From positions 1 to 18,398 of the forward strand of contig JANYAW010000006.1 in NCBI GenBank assembly GCA_025361105.1: DNA of 18,398 nt, given 5' to 3'. The notes under the pieces are model-generated. The model worked only from the letters and a program-made list of their open reading frames with translations. It ran no database searches and was not told where the DNA came from. This document shows, in pieces, positions 1-7,468 of this stretch. The first letter of the stretch is position 1; the number at the start of each line of letters is the position of its first letter. A program made the position numbers and the translations under genes. This DNA comes from Rhodocyclaceae bacterium. GTDB taxonomy: Bacteria; Pseudomonadota; Gammaproteobacteria; Burkholderiales; Rhodocyclaceae.

Positions 1-1
1 C

Positions 2-3000
2 GAAATTGCGTCCGGTAATTCCCAAAACGGCTACCGTGCCACCAGTCATGTATTCGCAGCCGTGGTCGCCAGTGCCTTCGACAACTGCTTGACCGCCGGA
101 ATTCCGCACGCAGAAACGCTCGCCCGCCACACCTTGGAAAAACGCTTCGCCTTCGGTTGCGCCGTACAACACCGTATTGCCGACGATGATGTTTTGCTCT
201 GCGGCACCAGCAAATCCTTTGGCCTTGCGCACCACAATACGCCCACCGGACAGCCCTTTGCCCACATAATCATTGGCATCCCCGGTCAAATCCAGCGTAA
301 TGCCGCGTGCCAAAAACGCGCCAAAGCTTTGGCCGGCTGTGCCGCTGAGTCGAATATTAATCGTGCCATCCGGCAAACCTTTACGTCCGTAACGCTTGGC
401 AATTTGGTGCGAGAGCAAAGTGCCACAAGTGCGATTTGCGCTTTTGATGACGGCGTCGATTTTGACTTTTTTGCCATGCTCAATCGCTTGTTTGGCCTGC
501 GCAATCAAGTCATGATCAAGTGCTTTGACCAGACCATGATCTTGCGTTTCGGTATGCCGACGAGCCACGCTGGCAGGCAAATCGGGGCGATAAAACACTT
601 TGCTGAAATCCAGTCCTTGCGCTTTCCAATGTTCGATGCCCGCACGCGTGTCGAGCAAGTCGCTACGCCCGACTAATTCATCAAAGCTGCGCACACCCAT
701 GCGCGCCATCATTTCGCGCACTTCTTCGGCGACGAAGAAAAAGAAATTCACTACGTGTTCCGGCTGGCCGGTAAAGCGTTTGCGTAGCTCGGGGTCTTGC
801 GTGGCCACGCCAACCGGACAAGTATTCAAATGGCATTTACGCATCATGATGCAGCCGGTGGCGACCAATGGCGCGGTAGCGAAACCGAACTCGTCCGCTC
901 CCAACAGCGCACCAATAACCACATCGCGACCGGTTTTCATTTGACCGTCGGCTTGCACACGAATCCGCCCACGCAGGCGATTGAGTACCAGCGTTTGTTG
1001 CGTCTCGGCCAAGCCCAGTTCCCACGGCGTGCCGGCATGCTTGATTGACGACACGGGTGAGGCGCCAGTACCGCCATCGTGTCCGGCAATCACTACATGG
1101 TCCGCCTTGGCTTTGGAAACCCCGGCTGCTACCGTGCCAACACCCACTTCAGAAACCAATTTGACTGACACAGATGCCGCAGGATTGGCGTTTTTCAAAT
1201 CGTGAATGAGCTGCGCCAAATCTTCAATCGAATAAATATCGTGATGCGGTGGCGGCGAAATCAGGCCAACGCCGGGCACGGAATGGCGCAGAAAACCAAT
1301 GTAGTCAGACACTTTGTGGCCGGGCAATTGACCGCCCTCGCCAGGCTTCGCCCCCTGCGCCATTTTGATTTGCAGTTGGTCGGCGTTGGCCAGATATTCG
1401 GCCGTGACGCCAAAACGCCCCGAGGCAACTTGTTTGATGGCTGAACGCAAGCTGTCGCCTTTGAGTAGCGGAATATCGCGTGCAATCACCGACGAACCAA
1501 TCACACTGGACAGCGTGTCACCAGCACCTACTGGCAAAAATCGTTTCGGATCTTCGCCACCTTCACCGGTGTTCGATTTGCCACCTATCCGGTTCATGGC
1601 AATCGCCAGCGTGGTGTGTGCTTCGGTCGATATCGAGCCTAGCGACATCGCTCCTGTGGCGAATCGTTTGACGATATCTTTGGCCGATTCGACTTCTGCC
1701 AACGGCACGGGTGGCCCCGCTGGACGGACTTCAAACAGGCCGCGCAAAGTCAGGTGACGCTTGCTTTGATCGTTAATCAGCGTCGCGTATTCCTTGTAGG
1801 TCTCGAATTTATTTGAGCGCGTAGCGTGCTGTAGTTTTGCGATGGAATCCGGTGTCCACATATGCTCTTCGCCACGAATGCGAAAAGCATATTCGCCACC
1901 CGCATCGAGCGCGTGCGCCAACACCGGATCTTCGGAAAATGCCGCACGATGGGTGCGCACTGCTTCCTCGGCAACTTCGGCCAAGCCTATGCCTTCGATC
2001 TTGCTCGGCGTACCGGTGAAGTAGCGCGCGACAAACGCTGAGGTCAGGCCAACCGCCTCAAACACTTGCGCACCGCAATACGATTGGTAAGTCGAGATGC
2101 CCATTTTGGACATCACTTTCATCAGTCCTTTACCAATCGCCTTGATGTAATTTTTAGTCGCGTAGCGATAGTCGCCGTTGGCCTGCTGCACTTGATCGTT
2201 GATGGTTTCCAGCGCCAGCCACGGACAAATCGCTTCGGCGCCATAACCGGCCAACAACGCAAAATGATGCACTTCGCGCACCGAACCGGTATCAATCACC
2301 AAGCCGACTTTGGTACGCAAACCCTTGCGCGTCAGATGATGGTGCACGCCCGAACACGCCAGCAGCGCAGGGATTGCGACGTGATTGCGGTCGATATTTC
2401 GGTCGGTCAAAATCAGCACGTTGTAGCCATCAGACACTGCTTGTTCGGCCGCTGTGCATAAGCGCCCCATCGCCGTATCGCAACCAAACGGGCCTTCACT
2501 GACTGCAAAGGTAATATCCAATTCGAGTGAGCTAAAGCGCCCGTTGGACATGCGTTTGATATCGCGCAGGCGTGAAATATCCACTTCGTCGAGCACGGGT
2601 TGCTTGACTTCGAGTCGCGCTGACAAAGCTTCGTTTTTGTTCACGATGCCAAGCAAATTCGGCTTGGGGCCGATGAAGCTGGTCAAGGACATCACGATTT
2701 CTTCACGAATCGGATCAATCGGTGGATTGGTTACCTGCGCGAAAAGCTGCTTGAAATAGTTGTAAAAAACTTTGTTCTTGCTTGAGAGCACCGGCAACGC
2801 CGCGTCATTGCCCATCGATCCGGTTGGCTCTTCGCCGTTGGTAATCATCGGTTCGAGAATCACGCTGATGTCTTCGCGCGTGTAGCCAAATGCCTGTTGT
2901 GTGTCGAGCAATGATTCCTTCAACTCCGCCACGGCGCGCACACGTGGCGTGGGTAAATCGTCAAGGAATACACGTGACTCGGCAATCCAGCGGCGATAGG

Positions 3001-4309
3001 GCTCGGCGGTCGACAAGGTCTGCTTCAATTCTTCGTCGTCGATGATGCGGCCTTGTTCGAGATCGAGCAGGAACATCCGGCCCGGTTGCAAGCGCCATTT
3101 TTTTACTATGCGTTCTTGTGCAATCGGCAACACGCCAATCTCGGAGGACATGATGACCAAATCGTCGTCGGTAACTATGTAACGCGCCGGACGCAAACCA
3201 TTGCGATCCAGCGTCGCGCCGATTTGTCTGCCGTCGGTGAAGGCTATTGCAGCAGGGCCGTCCCACGGCTCCATGATCGGCGCATGAAATTCGTAAAACG
3301 CGCGGCGATCAGCGTCCATCGACGCGTTGTTGGACCAGGCTTCAGGAATCATCATCATCATCGCGTGGGTCAACGAGAAGCCGCCCATGACAAGAAGCTC
3401 CAGTGCGTTGTCAAACGATGCGGTGTCGGACTGGCCGTCGTATATCAGCGGCCAGATTTTGCTTAGGTCGTCACCCAATTTGACCGAGGAAATATTGTGC
3501 TGGCGCGCCCGTATCCAATTGACATTGCCGCGCACGGTGTTGATTTCACCGTTGTGCGCGATCATCCGAAATGGGTGCGCCAAATCCCAAGTTGGAAAAG
3601 TGTTGGTAGAGAAGCGTTGATGTGCCAATGCCAGCCCCGACACCAAGCGCTCGTCCATCAAATCAAGAAAGTATTCACCAACCTGATTGGCCAGCAACAT
3701 GCCTTTGTAAACCACGGTACGTGCCGACATCGACGGCACGTAATACATCTTGCCGTCGGGCAGTTTGAGCGCTTGAATGGCGTGGCCGGATTCCTTGCGA
3801 ATGATGTAAAGCTTGCGCTCAAGCGCATCCGTGTCCGCGATACTGGCACCGCGGCCAATAAACACTTGGCGTATCACCGGTTCAATATCGCGTGCGGCTT
3901 GCGCCAGCCCGGCGTTGTCGCAGGGCACATCGCGCCAACCTAGCAGCACTTGACCTTCAGCCACGATGGCGCGATTGACTGCGTCTTCGCAAGCCTGTCG
4001 ACTCGCCACATCACGTGGCAAAAATATCATCCCGACCCCGTAATCACCAGGTTGCGGCAAGCTCACGCTTTGGCGACTCATTTCCGCGCGCAAGAAGGCA
4101 TCAGGGATTTGCAACAAAATGCCCGCGCCATCGCCCAAAAGCGGGTCGTAGCCGGTCGCGCCACGATGCTCGAGATTTTTCAAAATCTGCAAACCTTGTG
4201 TCACGATGGCGTGACTTTTTTGATTTTTGATGTGAGCGACAAAACCGACACCACAGGCATCGTGCTCATTGGCGGGGTCGTAGAGACCCTGACGCGCGGG
4301 GCTGAACAT
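2..4309 (-). CDS. gltB: Glutamate synthase (NADPH) large subunit, 3' end cut by window edge
   Basis: This is the large subunit of the enzyme that makes two glutamates from glutamine and 2-oxoglutarate in nitrogen assimilation. I read 1436 codons without a stop, starting MFSPARQGLYDPANEHDACG. The Cys of ACGVGF is the expected N-terminal nucleophile of the class II glutaminase domain after a short propeptide. Family motifs follow in order: EHRGATGYDP, QRFSTNTFPTW, HNGEINT, GPKPNLLG, then the FMN/synthase region with GEGGEDP, SGRFGVTAEYL, KPGEGGQLPGHKV, PPPHHDIYSIEDL and GHDGGTGASP, and the iron-sulphur cysteines in CHLNTCPVG. The C-terminal glutamate synthase beta-helix domain runs off the left edge; the family is about 1500-1560 residues long. 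AGGA seven bases before the ATG supports the start. A copy of the dispersed repeat encodes PVGAGDT at residues 926-932, between GEGGEDP and ARDIPL, where relatives have different sequence. GltD would be expected beyond the edge. Confidence 0.96.
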   Translation of the reverse strand, partial: MFSPARQGLYDPANEHDACGVGFVAHIKNQKSHAIVTQGLQILKNLEHRGATGYDPLLGDGAGILLQIPDAFLRAEMSRQSVSLPQPGDYGVGMIFLPRDVASRQACEDAVNRAIVAEGQVLLGWRDVPCDNAGLAQAARDIEPVIRQVFIGRGASIADTDALERKLYIIRKESGHAIQALKLPDGKMYYVPSMSARTVVYKGMLLANQVGEYFLDLMDERLVSGLALAHQRFSTNTFPTWDLAHPFRMIAHNGEINTVRGNVNWIRARQHNISSVKLGDDLSKIWPLIYDGQSDTASFDNALELLVMGGFSLTHAMMMMIPEAWSNNASMDADRRAFYEFHAPIMEPWDGPAAIAFTDGRQIGATLDRNGLRPARYIVTDDDLVIMSSEIGVLPIAQERIVKKWRLQPGRMFLLDLEQGRIIDDEELKQTLSTAEPYRRWIAESRVFLDDLPTPRVRAVAELKESLLDTQQAFGYTREDISVILEPMITNGEEPTGSMGNDAALPVLSSKNKVFYNYFKQLFAQVTNPPIDPIREEIVMSLTSFIGPKPNLLGIVNKNEALSARLEVKQPVLDEVDISRLRDIKRMSNGRFSSLELDITFAVSEGPFGCDTAMGRLCTAAEQAVSDGYNVLILTDRNIDRNHVAIPALLACSGVHHHLTRKGLRTKVGLVIDTGSVREVHHFALLAGYGAEAICPWLALETINDQVQQANGDYRYATKNYIKAIGKGLMKVMSKMGISTYQSYCGAQVFEAVGLTSAFVARYFTGTPSKIEGIGLAEVAEEAVRTHRAAFSEDPVLAHALDAGGEYAFRIRGEEHMWTPDSIAKLQHATRSNKFETYKEYATLINDQSKRHLTLRGLFEVRPAGPPVPLAEVESAKDIVKRFATGAMSLGSISTEAHTTLAIAMNRIGGKSNTGEGGEDPKRFLPVGAGDTLSSVIGSSVIARDIPLLKGDSLRSAIKQVASGRFGVTAEYLANADQLQIKMAQGAKPGEGGQLPGHKVSDYIGFLRHSVPGVGLISPPPHHDIYSIEDLAQLIHDLKNANPAASVSVKLVSEVGVGTVAAGVSKAKADHVVIAGHDGGTGASPVSSIKHAGTPWELGLAETQQTLVLNRLRGRIRVQADGQMKTGRDVVIGALLGADEFGFATAPLVATGCIMMRKCHLNTCPVGVATQDPELRKRFTGQPEHVVNFFFFVAEEVREMMARMGVRSFDELVGRSDLLDTRAGIEHWKAQGLDFSKVFYRPDLPASVARRHTETQDHGLVKALDHDLIAQAKQAIEHGKKVKIDAVIKSANRTCGTLLSHQIAKRYGRKGLPDGTINIRLSGTAGQSFGAFLARGITLDLTGDANDYVGKGLSGGRIVVRKAKGFAGAAEQNIIVGNTVLYGATEGEAFFQGVAGERFCVRNSGGQAVVEGTGDHGCEYMTGGTVAVLGITGRNF
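1509..1537 (-). repeat. Dispersed hairpin repeat, copy 1 (inside gltB)
   Basis: This copy matches about 23 of 29 positions of the copy in qor. On the minus strand its core is CCAGTAGGTGCTGG, a CCAG/CTGG stem around a six-base loop. It is read in the gltB frame as PVGAGDT. It has the same orientation as the other four copies. Confidence 0.6.
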
Positions 4310-4347
4310 GCTGAATTCCTAGGAAGAAGATGCAAAAAGCGGTCGGC

Positions 4348-4389
4348 AAAAAAGCCGAGGAATGTGCAGCTTTGGCCGCTCCCCGGCTT
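4348..4389 (-). terminator. Terminator-like hairpin in the gltB leader (candidate attenuator)
   Basis: On the minus strand a 10-pair stem (AAGCCGGGGA with TCCTCGGCTT, one G-T pair; arms 4380-4389 and 4352-4361) is followed by a run of T, six in all. The 18-base loop contains a further GCGGC/GCTGC stem. This has the form of a Rho-independent terminator. It lies downstream of the predicted gltB promoter and ends about 38 bases before the gltB ATG, so it could attenuate gltB. It could also end transcripts coming from dgt. A competing hairpin, TCGGC-TTTTTT-GCCGA, uses the second arm and would break the terminator. Confidence 0.6.
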
Positions 4390-4393
4390 GACA

Positions 4394-4411
4394 GTTCACG
4401 TGGCCGTGAAC
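4394..4411 (-). promoter_or_regulatory. Perfect palindrome at the predicted gltB transcription start
   Basis: The sequence GTTCACGGCCACGTGAAC has two perfect 7-base arms and a 4-base centre. It begins about 10 bases after the predicted -10 box, so it covers the expected first transcribed bases. It could be a repressor operator or a stabilising hairpin at the 5' end of the mRNA. I do not recognise the binding protein. Confidence 0.45.
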
Positions 4412-4420
4412 GCAGTTTTT

Positions 4421-4449
4421 AATATACCGCGATTGTGGTTTGATTTCAA
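4421..4449 (-). promoter_or_regulatory. Predicted sigma-70-type promoter for gltB
   Basis: The minus strand has TTGAAA (4444-4449), a 17-base spacer and TATATT (4421-4426), close to the sigma-70 consensus with ideal spacing. It lies in the 200-base gap upstream of gltB and points towards it. The predicted leader is about 100 bases long. No start site was measured. Confidence 0.6.
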
Positions 4450-4477
4450 TATGCCGCAGAGCAGCAATGATGGGTGC

Positions 4478-4506
4478 GAGCGCCTGTAGCCAGCACCAAC
4501 TGGCGT
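4478..4506 (-). repeat. Dispersed hairpin repeat, copy 2 (between dgt and gltB)
   Basis: This is the only intergenic copy. It lies about 4 bases beyond the dgt stop codon. Its core GCCAGTTGGTGCTGGC is a perfect 5-pair stem with loop TTGGTG. About 23 of 29 positions match the qor copy. No T-run follows on either strand, so it does not look like a standard terminator. Confidence 0.65.
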
Positions 4507-4510
4507 GTGC

Positions 4511-5638
4511 CTAAAGCTGCCCCACCGAGAACAGGCGTTGGTATTCTTTCATCGCATAACGGTCGGTCATCCCGGCGACGTAGTCGGCCACGGCGCGGGC
4601 ATCGCCTTCGGCCTCGGCAAGCGCTTGGTATTGCGGCGGCAATAGGCGCAAATCGGCCATAAAGGCGGCAAATAGCTCGCCAATGATGCGATGCGCCTTG
4701 TTGGTCATGCGCAAAACTTGATAGTGGCGATAAAGATTGGCGCGCAAAAACTTCTTCAGTTCCTGATTTTGTGCGTGCATGGGCGCAGAAAATGCGACCA
4801 GCGCCGGTGTGGCGGCGATCTCTGCCAGCGTGACCGGCGCAGCGGCGGTAATCCGGCGGCTCGATTCGGCGAGGATATCGGTGACTTGCGCATCGATCAT
4901 GCGACGGATGACTTCGCTGATTCTGCGTCGTGGCGCGATATCTGGAAACAATTGATCGACTTCATTGGCATGATGGGCAAACAAGCCAATTTCTTGCAAT
5001 TGCTCAACTGTGATTAGTCCGGAACGCAAGCCATCGTCAACGTCGTGATTGTTGTAGGCGATTTCGTCGGCAAGATTGCAAATTTGCGCTTCGAGCGAAG
5101 GTCGCTTGCCATCGATAAAACGTTGGCCAATCTCGCCCAGCTCGCGTGCTTTGGCTGGTGAGCAATGTTTGAGTATTCCTTCGCGGGTCTCAAACATTAA
5201 ATTGAGACCATCAAACGCGCCATAACGCTCTTCCAGGCGATCAACGATACGCAAACTCTGGAGATTGTGTTCAAAGCCGCCATGCGCCTGCATGCAAGCA
5301 TTAAGCGCATCCTGGCCGGCATGACCGAAGGGTGTGTGACCGAGGTCGTGCGCGAGCGAAACAGCTTCTGCCAAATCGTCGTTCAAGCCCAAAGTACGGG
5401 CAATGGAGCGGGCAATTTGTGCAACTTCGATGCTGTGTGTGAGACGCGTGCGGAACAAATCGCCTTCGTGATTGACGAAAACCTGCGTTTTGTATTCGAG
5501 CCGACGAAAGGCCGTGCAATGCACGATGCGGTCACGGTCACGTTGAAATTCACTTCGCGATTTGGGCGATGCCTCGGCAATCGCTCGACCACGCGAGTTG
5601 GCATCAGAAACTGAATAGCCACGCAGGTCAGGTCTCAC
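4511..5638 (-). CDS. dgt: Deoxyguanosinetriphosphate triphosphohydrolase-like protein (HD domain)
   Basis: This 375-residue protein belongs to the Dgt family, HD-superfamily hydrolases that remove triphosphate from dGTP or other dNTPs. The N-terminal block RDRDRIVHCTAFRRLEYKTQ (residues 33-52) and NHEGDLFRTRLTHS are typical of the type found in betaproteobacteria. The metal-binding HD residues are visible: His68, the pair His97-Asp98 in SLAHDLGHTPFGHAG, and Asp191 in NLADEIAYNNHD. The start is GTG; no ATG precedes the conserved region, and it overlaps the end of aroB by 11 bases, consistent with translational coupling. The stop is TAG, and the C-terminus (EYQRLFSVGQL) ends where the family usually ends. 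Substrate preference cannot be told from sequence. Confidence 0.93.
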   Translation of the reverse strand: MRPDLRGYSVSDANSRGRAIAEASPKSRSEFQRDRDRIVHCTAFRRLEYKTQVFVNHEGDLFRTRLTHSIEVAQIARSIARTLGLNDDLAEAVSLAHDLGHTPFGHAGQDALNACMQAHGGFEHNLQSLRIVDRLEERYGAFDGLNLMFETREGILKHCSPAKARELGEIGQRFIDGKRPSLEAQICNLADEIAYNNHDVDDGLRSGLITVEQLQEIGLFAHHANEVDQLFPDIAPRRRISEVIRRMIDAQVTDILAESSRRITAAAPVTLAEIAATPALVAFSAPMHAQNQELKKFLRANLYRHYQVLRMTNKAHRIIGELFAAFMADLRLLPPQYQALAEAEGDARAVADYVAGMTDRYAMKEYQRLFSVGQL

Positions 5639-6731
5639 AGCATGTCTCGATAGTCGCCATCAAATCAGCCTGACTGGCATCAGAAAAAGTCACCGCGTCG
5701 CCTACTTGGCGGAGCAAGACCAAACGCAATTTTCCATCAATATTTTTCTTATCGTGGCTCATTAACTCAAGATACCGCGACGCACCAAGCGTCGGTGCAA
5801 GAACCGGCAGTGAGACGCGCTGATAGATGGCGCGAATTCGTGCGACATCCGCTTCACCTATCCAACCCAAACGACGCGAAAGCTCAGCCGCCATCATTGT
5901 CCCCGCTGCCACCGCCTCGCCATGCAGCCATTGGCCATATCCCATTCCGGTTTCGATGGCGTGGCCAAAGGTGTGGCCGAGATTGAGCAAGGCCCGCCCG
6001 CCGTCTTTGGCAGTTTCCATTTCGTCGTCGGCGACGACTTGCGCTTTGTTGGAACACGATCGCTCGATCGCATATGCCAATGCCTCAGCGTCGCGAGCCA
6101 TCAGTGCATCCAGATTGCGCTCCAACCATTCGAGAAACGGCAAATCACGGATGAGTCCGTACTTAATGACCTCAGCCAAACCCGACGAAAATTCTCGCGC
6201 CGAAAGCGTTTGCAAAACCGCAGTGTCGGCCAGGACCAACTTCGGTTGCCAAAATGCACCTATCATATTTTTGCCGCGTGCATGGTTGATGCCGGTTTTG
6301 CCGCCAACCGAGGAATCGACTTGCGAAAGCAAAGTGGTTGGTATTTGGATAAACGCCACGCCGCGCTGGTACGTCGCCGCTGCAAAACCCGCCAAATCGC
6401 CGATCACACCGCCGCCGAGTGCGATGACGGTGGTGTTGCGGTCACAACGCGCGGTCAACATCGCGCCGTGAATCGCGTTGATGGATTCCCAGGTTTTGTG
6501 TTGCTCACCGTCGGCAAGAATCAACGGCGTGTTGTCAGCACCAACTGACGTGAGCGATGCTTGCAGCGCTGCGAGATAGAGCGGCGCGACAGTTTCGTTG
6601 CTGACGATGGCCACCCGTGGATGTTTGGATTGCGGCAGCGCGGCACCCAATTCTTGGGTTTGCAACAGTAGTCCGCTACCAATCAAGATTGGATAACTGC
6701 GTTCACCCAAATCAACCATCAAGCGGCGCAT
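5628..6731 (-). CDS. aroB: 3-dehydroquinate synthase
   Basis: AroB converts DAHP to 3-dehydroquinate, the second step of the shikimate pathway, in the cytoplasm, using NAD and a divalent metal. The 367-residue protein has family length. Visible motifs are LGERSYPI (residues 8-15), DGEQHKTWE, the NAD-binding ALGGGVIGDLAGFAAA (104-119), PTTLLSQVDSSVGGKTGIN, KNMIGAFWQP and FSSGLAEVIKYG. The metal-binding histidine regions NLGHTFGHAIE and LHGEAVAAG are also present. It overlaps aroK by 13 bases and dgt by 11. The first ATG is preceded by GAAGAG; a second in-frame ATG at residue 5, overlapping the aroK TGA, is a possible alternative. Residues 63-70 (VGADNTPL) are encoded by a copy of the dispersed hairpin repeat; the length of this loop is similar to E. 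coli AroB, so the fold need not be disturbed. Confidence 0.96.
   Translation of the reverse strand: MRRLMVDLGERSYPILIGSGLLLQTQELGAALPQSKHPRVAIVSNETVAPLYLAALQASLTSVGADNTPLILADGEQHKTWESINAIHGAMLTARCDRNTTVIALGGGVIGDLAGFAAATYQRGVAFIQIPTTLLSQVDSSVGGKTGINHARGKNMIGAFWQPKLVLADTAVLQTLSAREFSSGLAEVIKYGLIRDLPFLEWLERNLDALMARDAEALAYAIERSCSNKAQVVADDEMETAKDGGRALLNLGHTFGHAIETGMGYGQWLHGEAVAAGTMMAAELSRRLGWIGEADVARIRAIYQRVSLPVLAPTLGASRYLELMSHDKKNIDGKLRLVLLRQVGDAVTFSDASQADLMATIETCCET
6523..6551 (-). repeat. Dispersed hairpin repeat, copy 3 (inside aroB)
   Basis: This copy matches 26 of 29 positions of the qor copy. Its stem is GTCAG/CTGAC where other copies have GCCAG/CTGGC, so two paired changes keep the hairpin intact. 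It is read in the aroB frame as VGADNTP. Confidence 0.65.
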
Positions 6732-7249
6732 TGGCTCTTCAACTGTTGTTCGAGATTTCTTACCAAATTCGACACACTGCCACCGAGTCCGTCAATGATG
6801 ACATCGGCTATTTCTCGATACAGTGGGTCGCGTTGCGCAAACAGCTGGTTCAAGCGTTCTTGACGATCTTCGACTTGCAAAAGCGGCCGTTTGCTATCGT
6901 TGCGCATACGTCGATGCAAAAGTGCTGGGGCAACGTGTAAATAGACGACCGTGCCTGAACTACGTAAGGCTTGCCGGTTTTCTGGACGCAACACCGCACC
7001 GCCACCAGTTGCCACCACCAAGTCAGATTGTTGGGAAAGGGCAGCCAAGACTTTGGCTTCACGCTCACGAAACCCGCTTTCACCCTCGATTTCAAATATT
7101 AGTGGAATGCCTACACCCGTGGCGGTTTCCAACTCATGATCGGCATCGACAAAGCGTCGCTGCAATCTGCGCGCAAGCTGTTTCGCGACCGTGGTCTTGC
7201 CCGCACCCGGCATGCCGACTAAGTAGATATTTCCGCTATTGATATTCAC
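6719..7249 (-). CDS. aroK: Shikimate kinase
   Basis: Shikimate kinase transfers phosphate from ATP to the 3-hydroxyl of shikimate. The 176-residue protein has family size. It shows the Walker A loop GMPGAGKTT (residues 12-20), the shikimate-binding region FVDADHELE, SGFREREAKVL, the glycine loop VVATGGGAVL, and the lid/arginine region SKRPLL followed by RDPLYREIADV. The start is GTG: an in-frame TGA lies 15 bases upstream and the next ATG is inside the P-loop. No clear ribosome-binding site is visible. The gene leads the aroK-aroB-dgt cluster, and only 77 bases separate it from the natural end of pilQ, with a strong hairpin between. Confidence 0.95.
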   Translation of the reverse strand: MNINSGNIYLVGMPGAGKTTVAKQLARRLQRRFVDADHELETATGVGIPLIFEIEGESGFREREAKVLAALSQQSDLVVATGGGAVLRPENRQALRSSGTVVYLHVAPALLHRRMRNDSKRPLLQVEDRQERLNQLFAQRDPLYREIADVIIDGLGGSVSNLVRNLEQQLKSQCAA

Positions 7250-7276
7250 GTTGGAATTGTATCAGCGGCCAACGTG

Positions 7277-7303
7277 AGAAGGCCGACACACGGTCGGCCT
7301 TCT
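7277..7303 (-). terminator. Strong hairpin between pilQ and aroK
   Basis: AGAAGGCCGAC and GTCGGCCTTCT form a perfect 11-pair stem around a 5-base loop. It lies 25 bases beyond the natural pilQ TAA and 28 bases before the aroK GTG. The T-run is weak (TTCT), so it may be a partial terminator, an RNA processing or 3'-end protection structure, or part of the aroK leader. The bases look the same on both strands; I assign it to the minus strand because both neighbours are on that strand. Confidence 0.55.
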
Positions 7304-7327
7304 TGGTACTGTAAAAATAATAACTGC

Positions 7328-7468
7328 TTAGTTTTGCGCCAGCGTGCTCGAAACAATTCTCGGCGTAATAAACACCATCAGCTCAGACCGAGACTCGTTG
7401 CGTGTGGTGGTTTTGAACAAAAATCCTACGTAGGGCAGGTCACCTAAGAAGGGAACCCGCTCTTGCTA
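7328..7468 (-). pseudogene. pilQ: Cut-off C-terminal part of pilQ beyond the in-frame amber codon
   Basis: Directly after the TAG at 7466-7468 the pilQ frame stays open for 45 codons to TAA at 7328-7330. It encodes QERVPFLGDLPYVGFLF, then SELMVFITPRIVSSTLAQN. VPFLGDLP..G.LF and the ..FITPRI ending are the standard end of the secretin domain, so this is the true C-terminus of PilQ and not a separate gene. No start codon or ribosome site suggests independent translation. It is made only if the amber codon is read through, suppressed, or is a sequence error. Confidence 0.85.

Noticed and set aside
62..676. Open frames on the plus strand across 62-4489
   Set aside because: They run antisense to gltB, whose minus-strand translation matches the family throughout; none of the plus frames shows recognisable domains.
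4478..4506. Intergenic repeat copy as the dgt terminator
   Set aside because: The stem is only 5 pairs with no T-run on either strand, and the same sequence occurs inside genes. The hairpin at 4348-4389 is a far better terminator.
7328..7465. A separate small gene after pilQ
   Set aside because: It has no start codon or ribosome site and is in the exact pilQ frame with secretin C-terminal motifs.
7466..7468. TAG recoded as a sense codon genome-wide
   Set aside because: dgt and mrcA both end with TAG at natural C-termini, so TAG works as a stop here. Local read-through is still possible.
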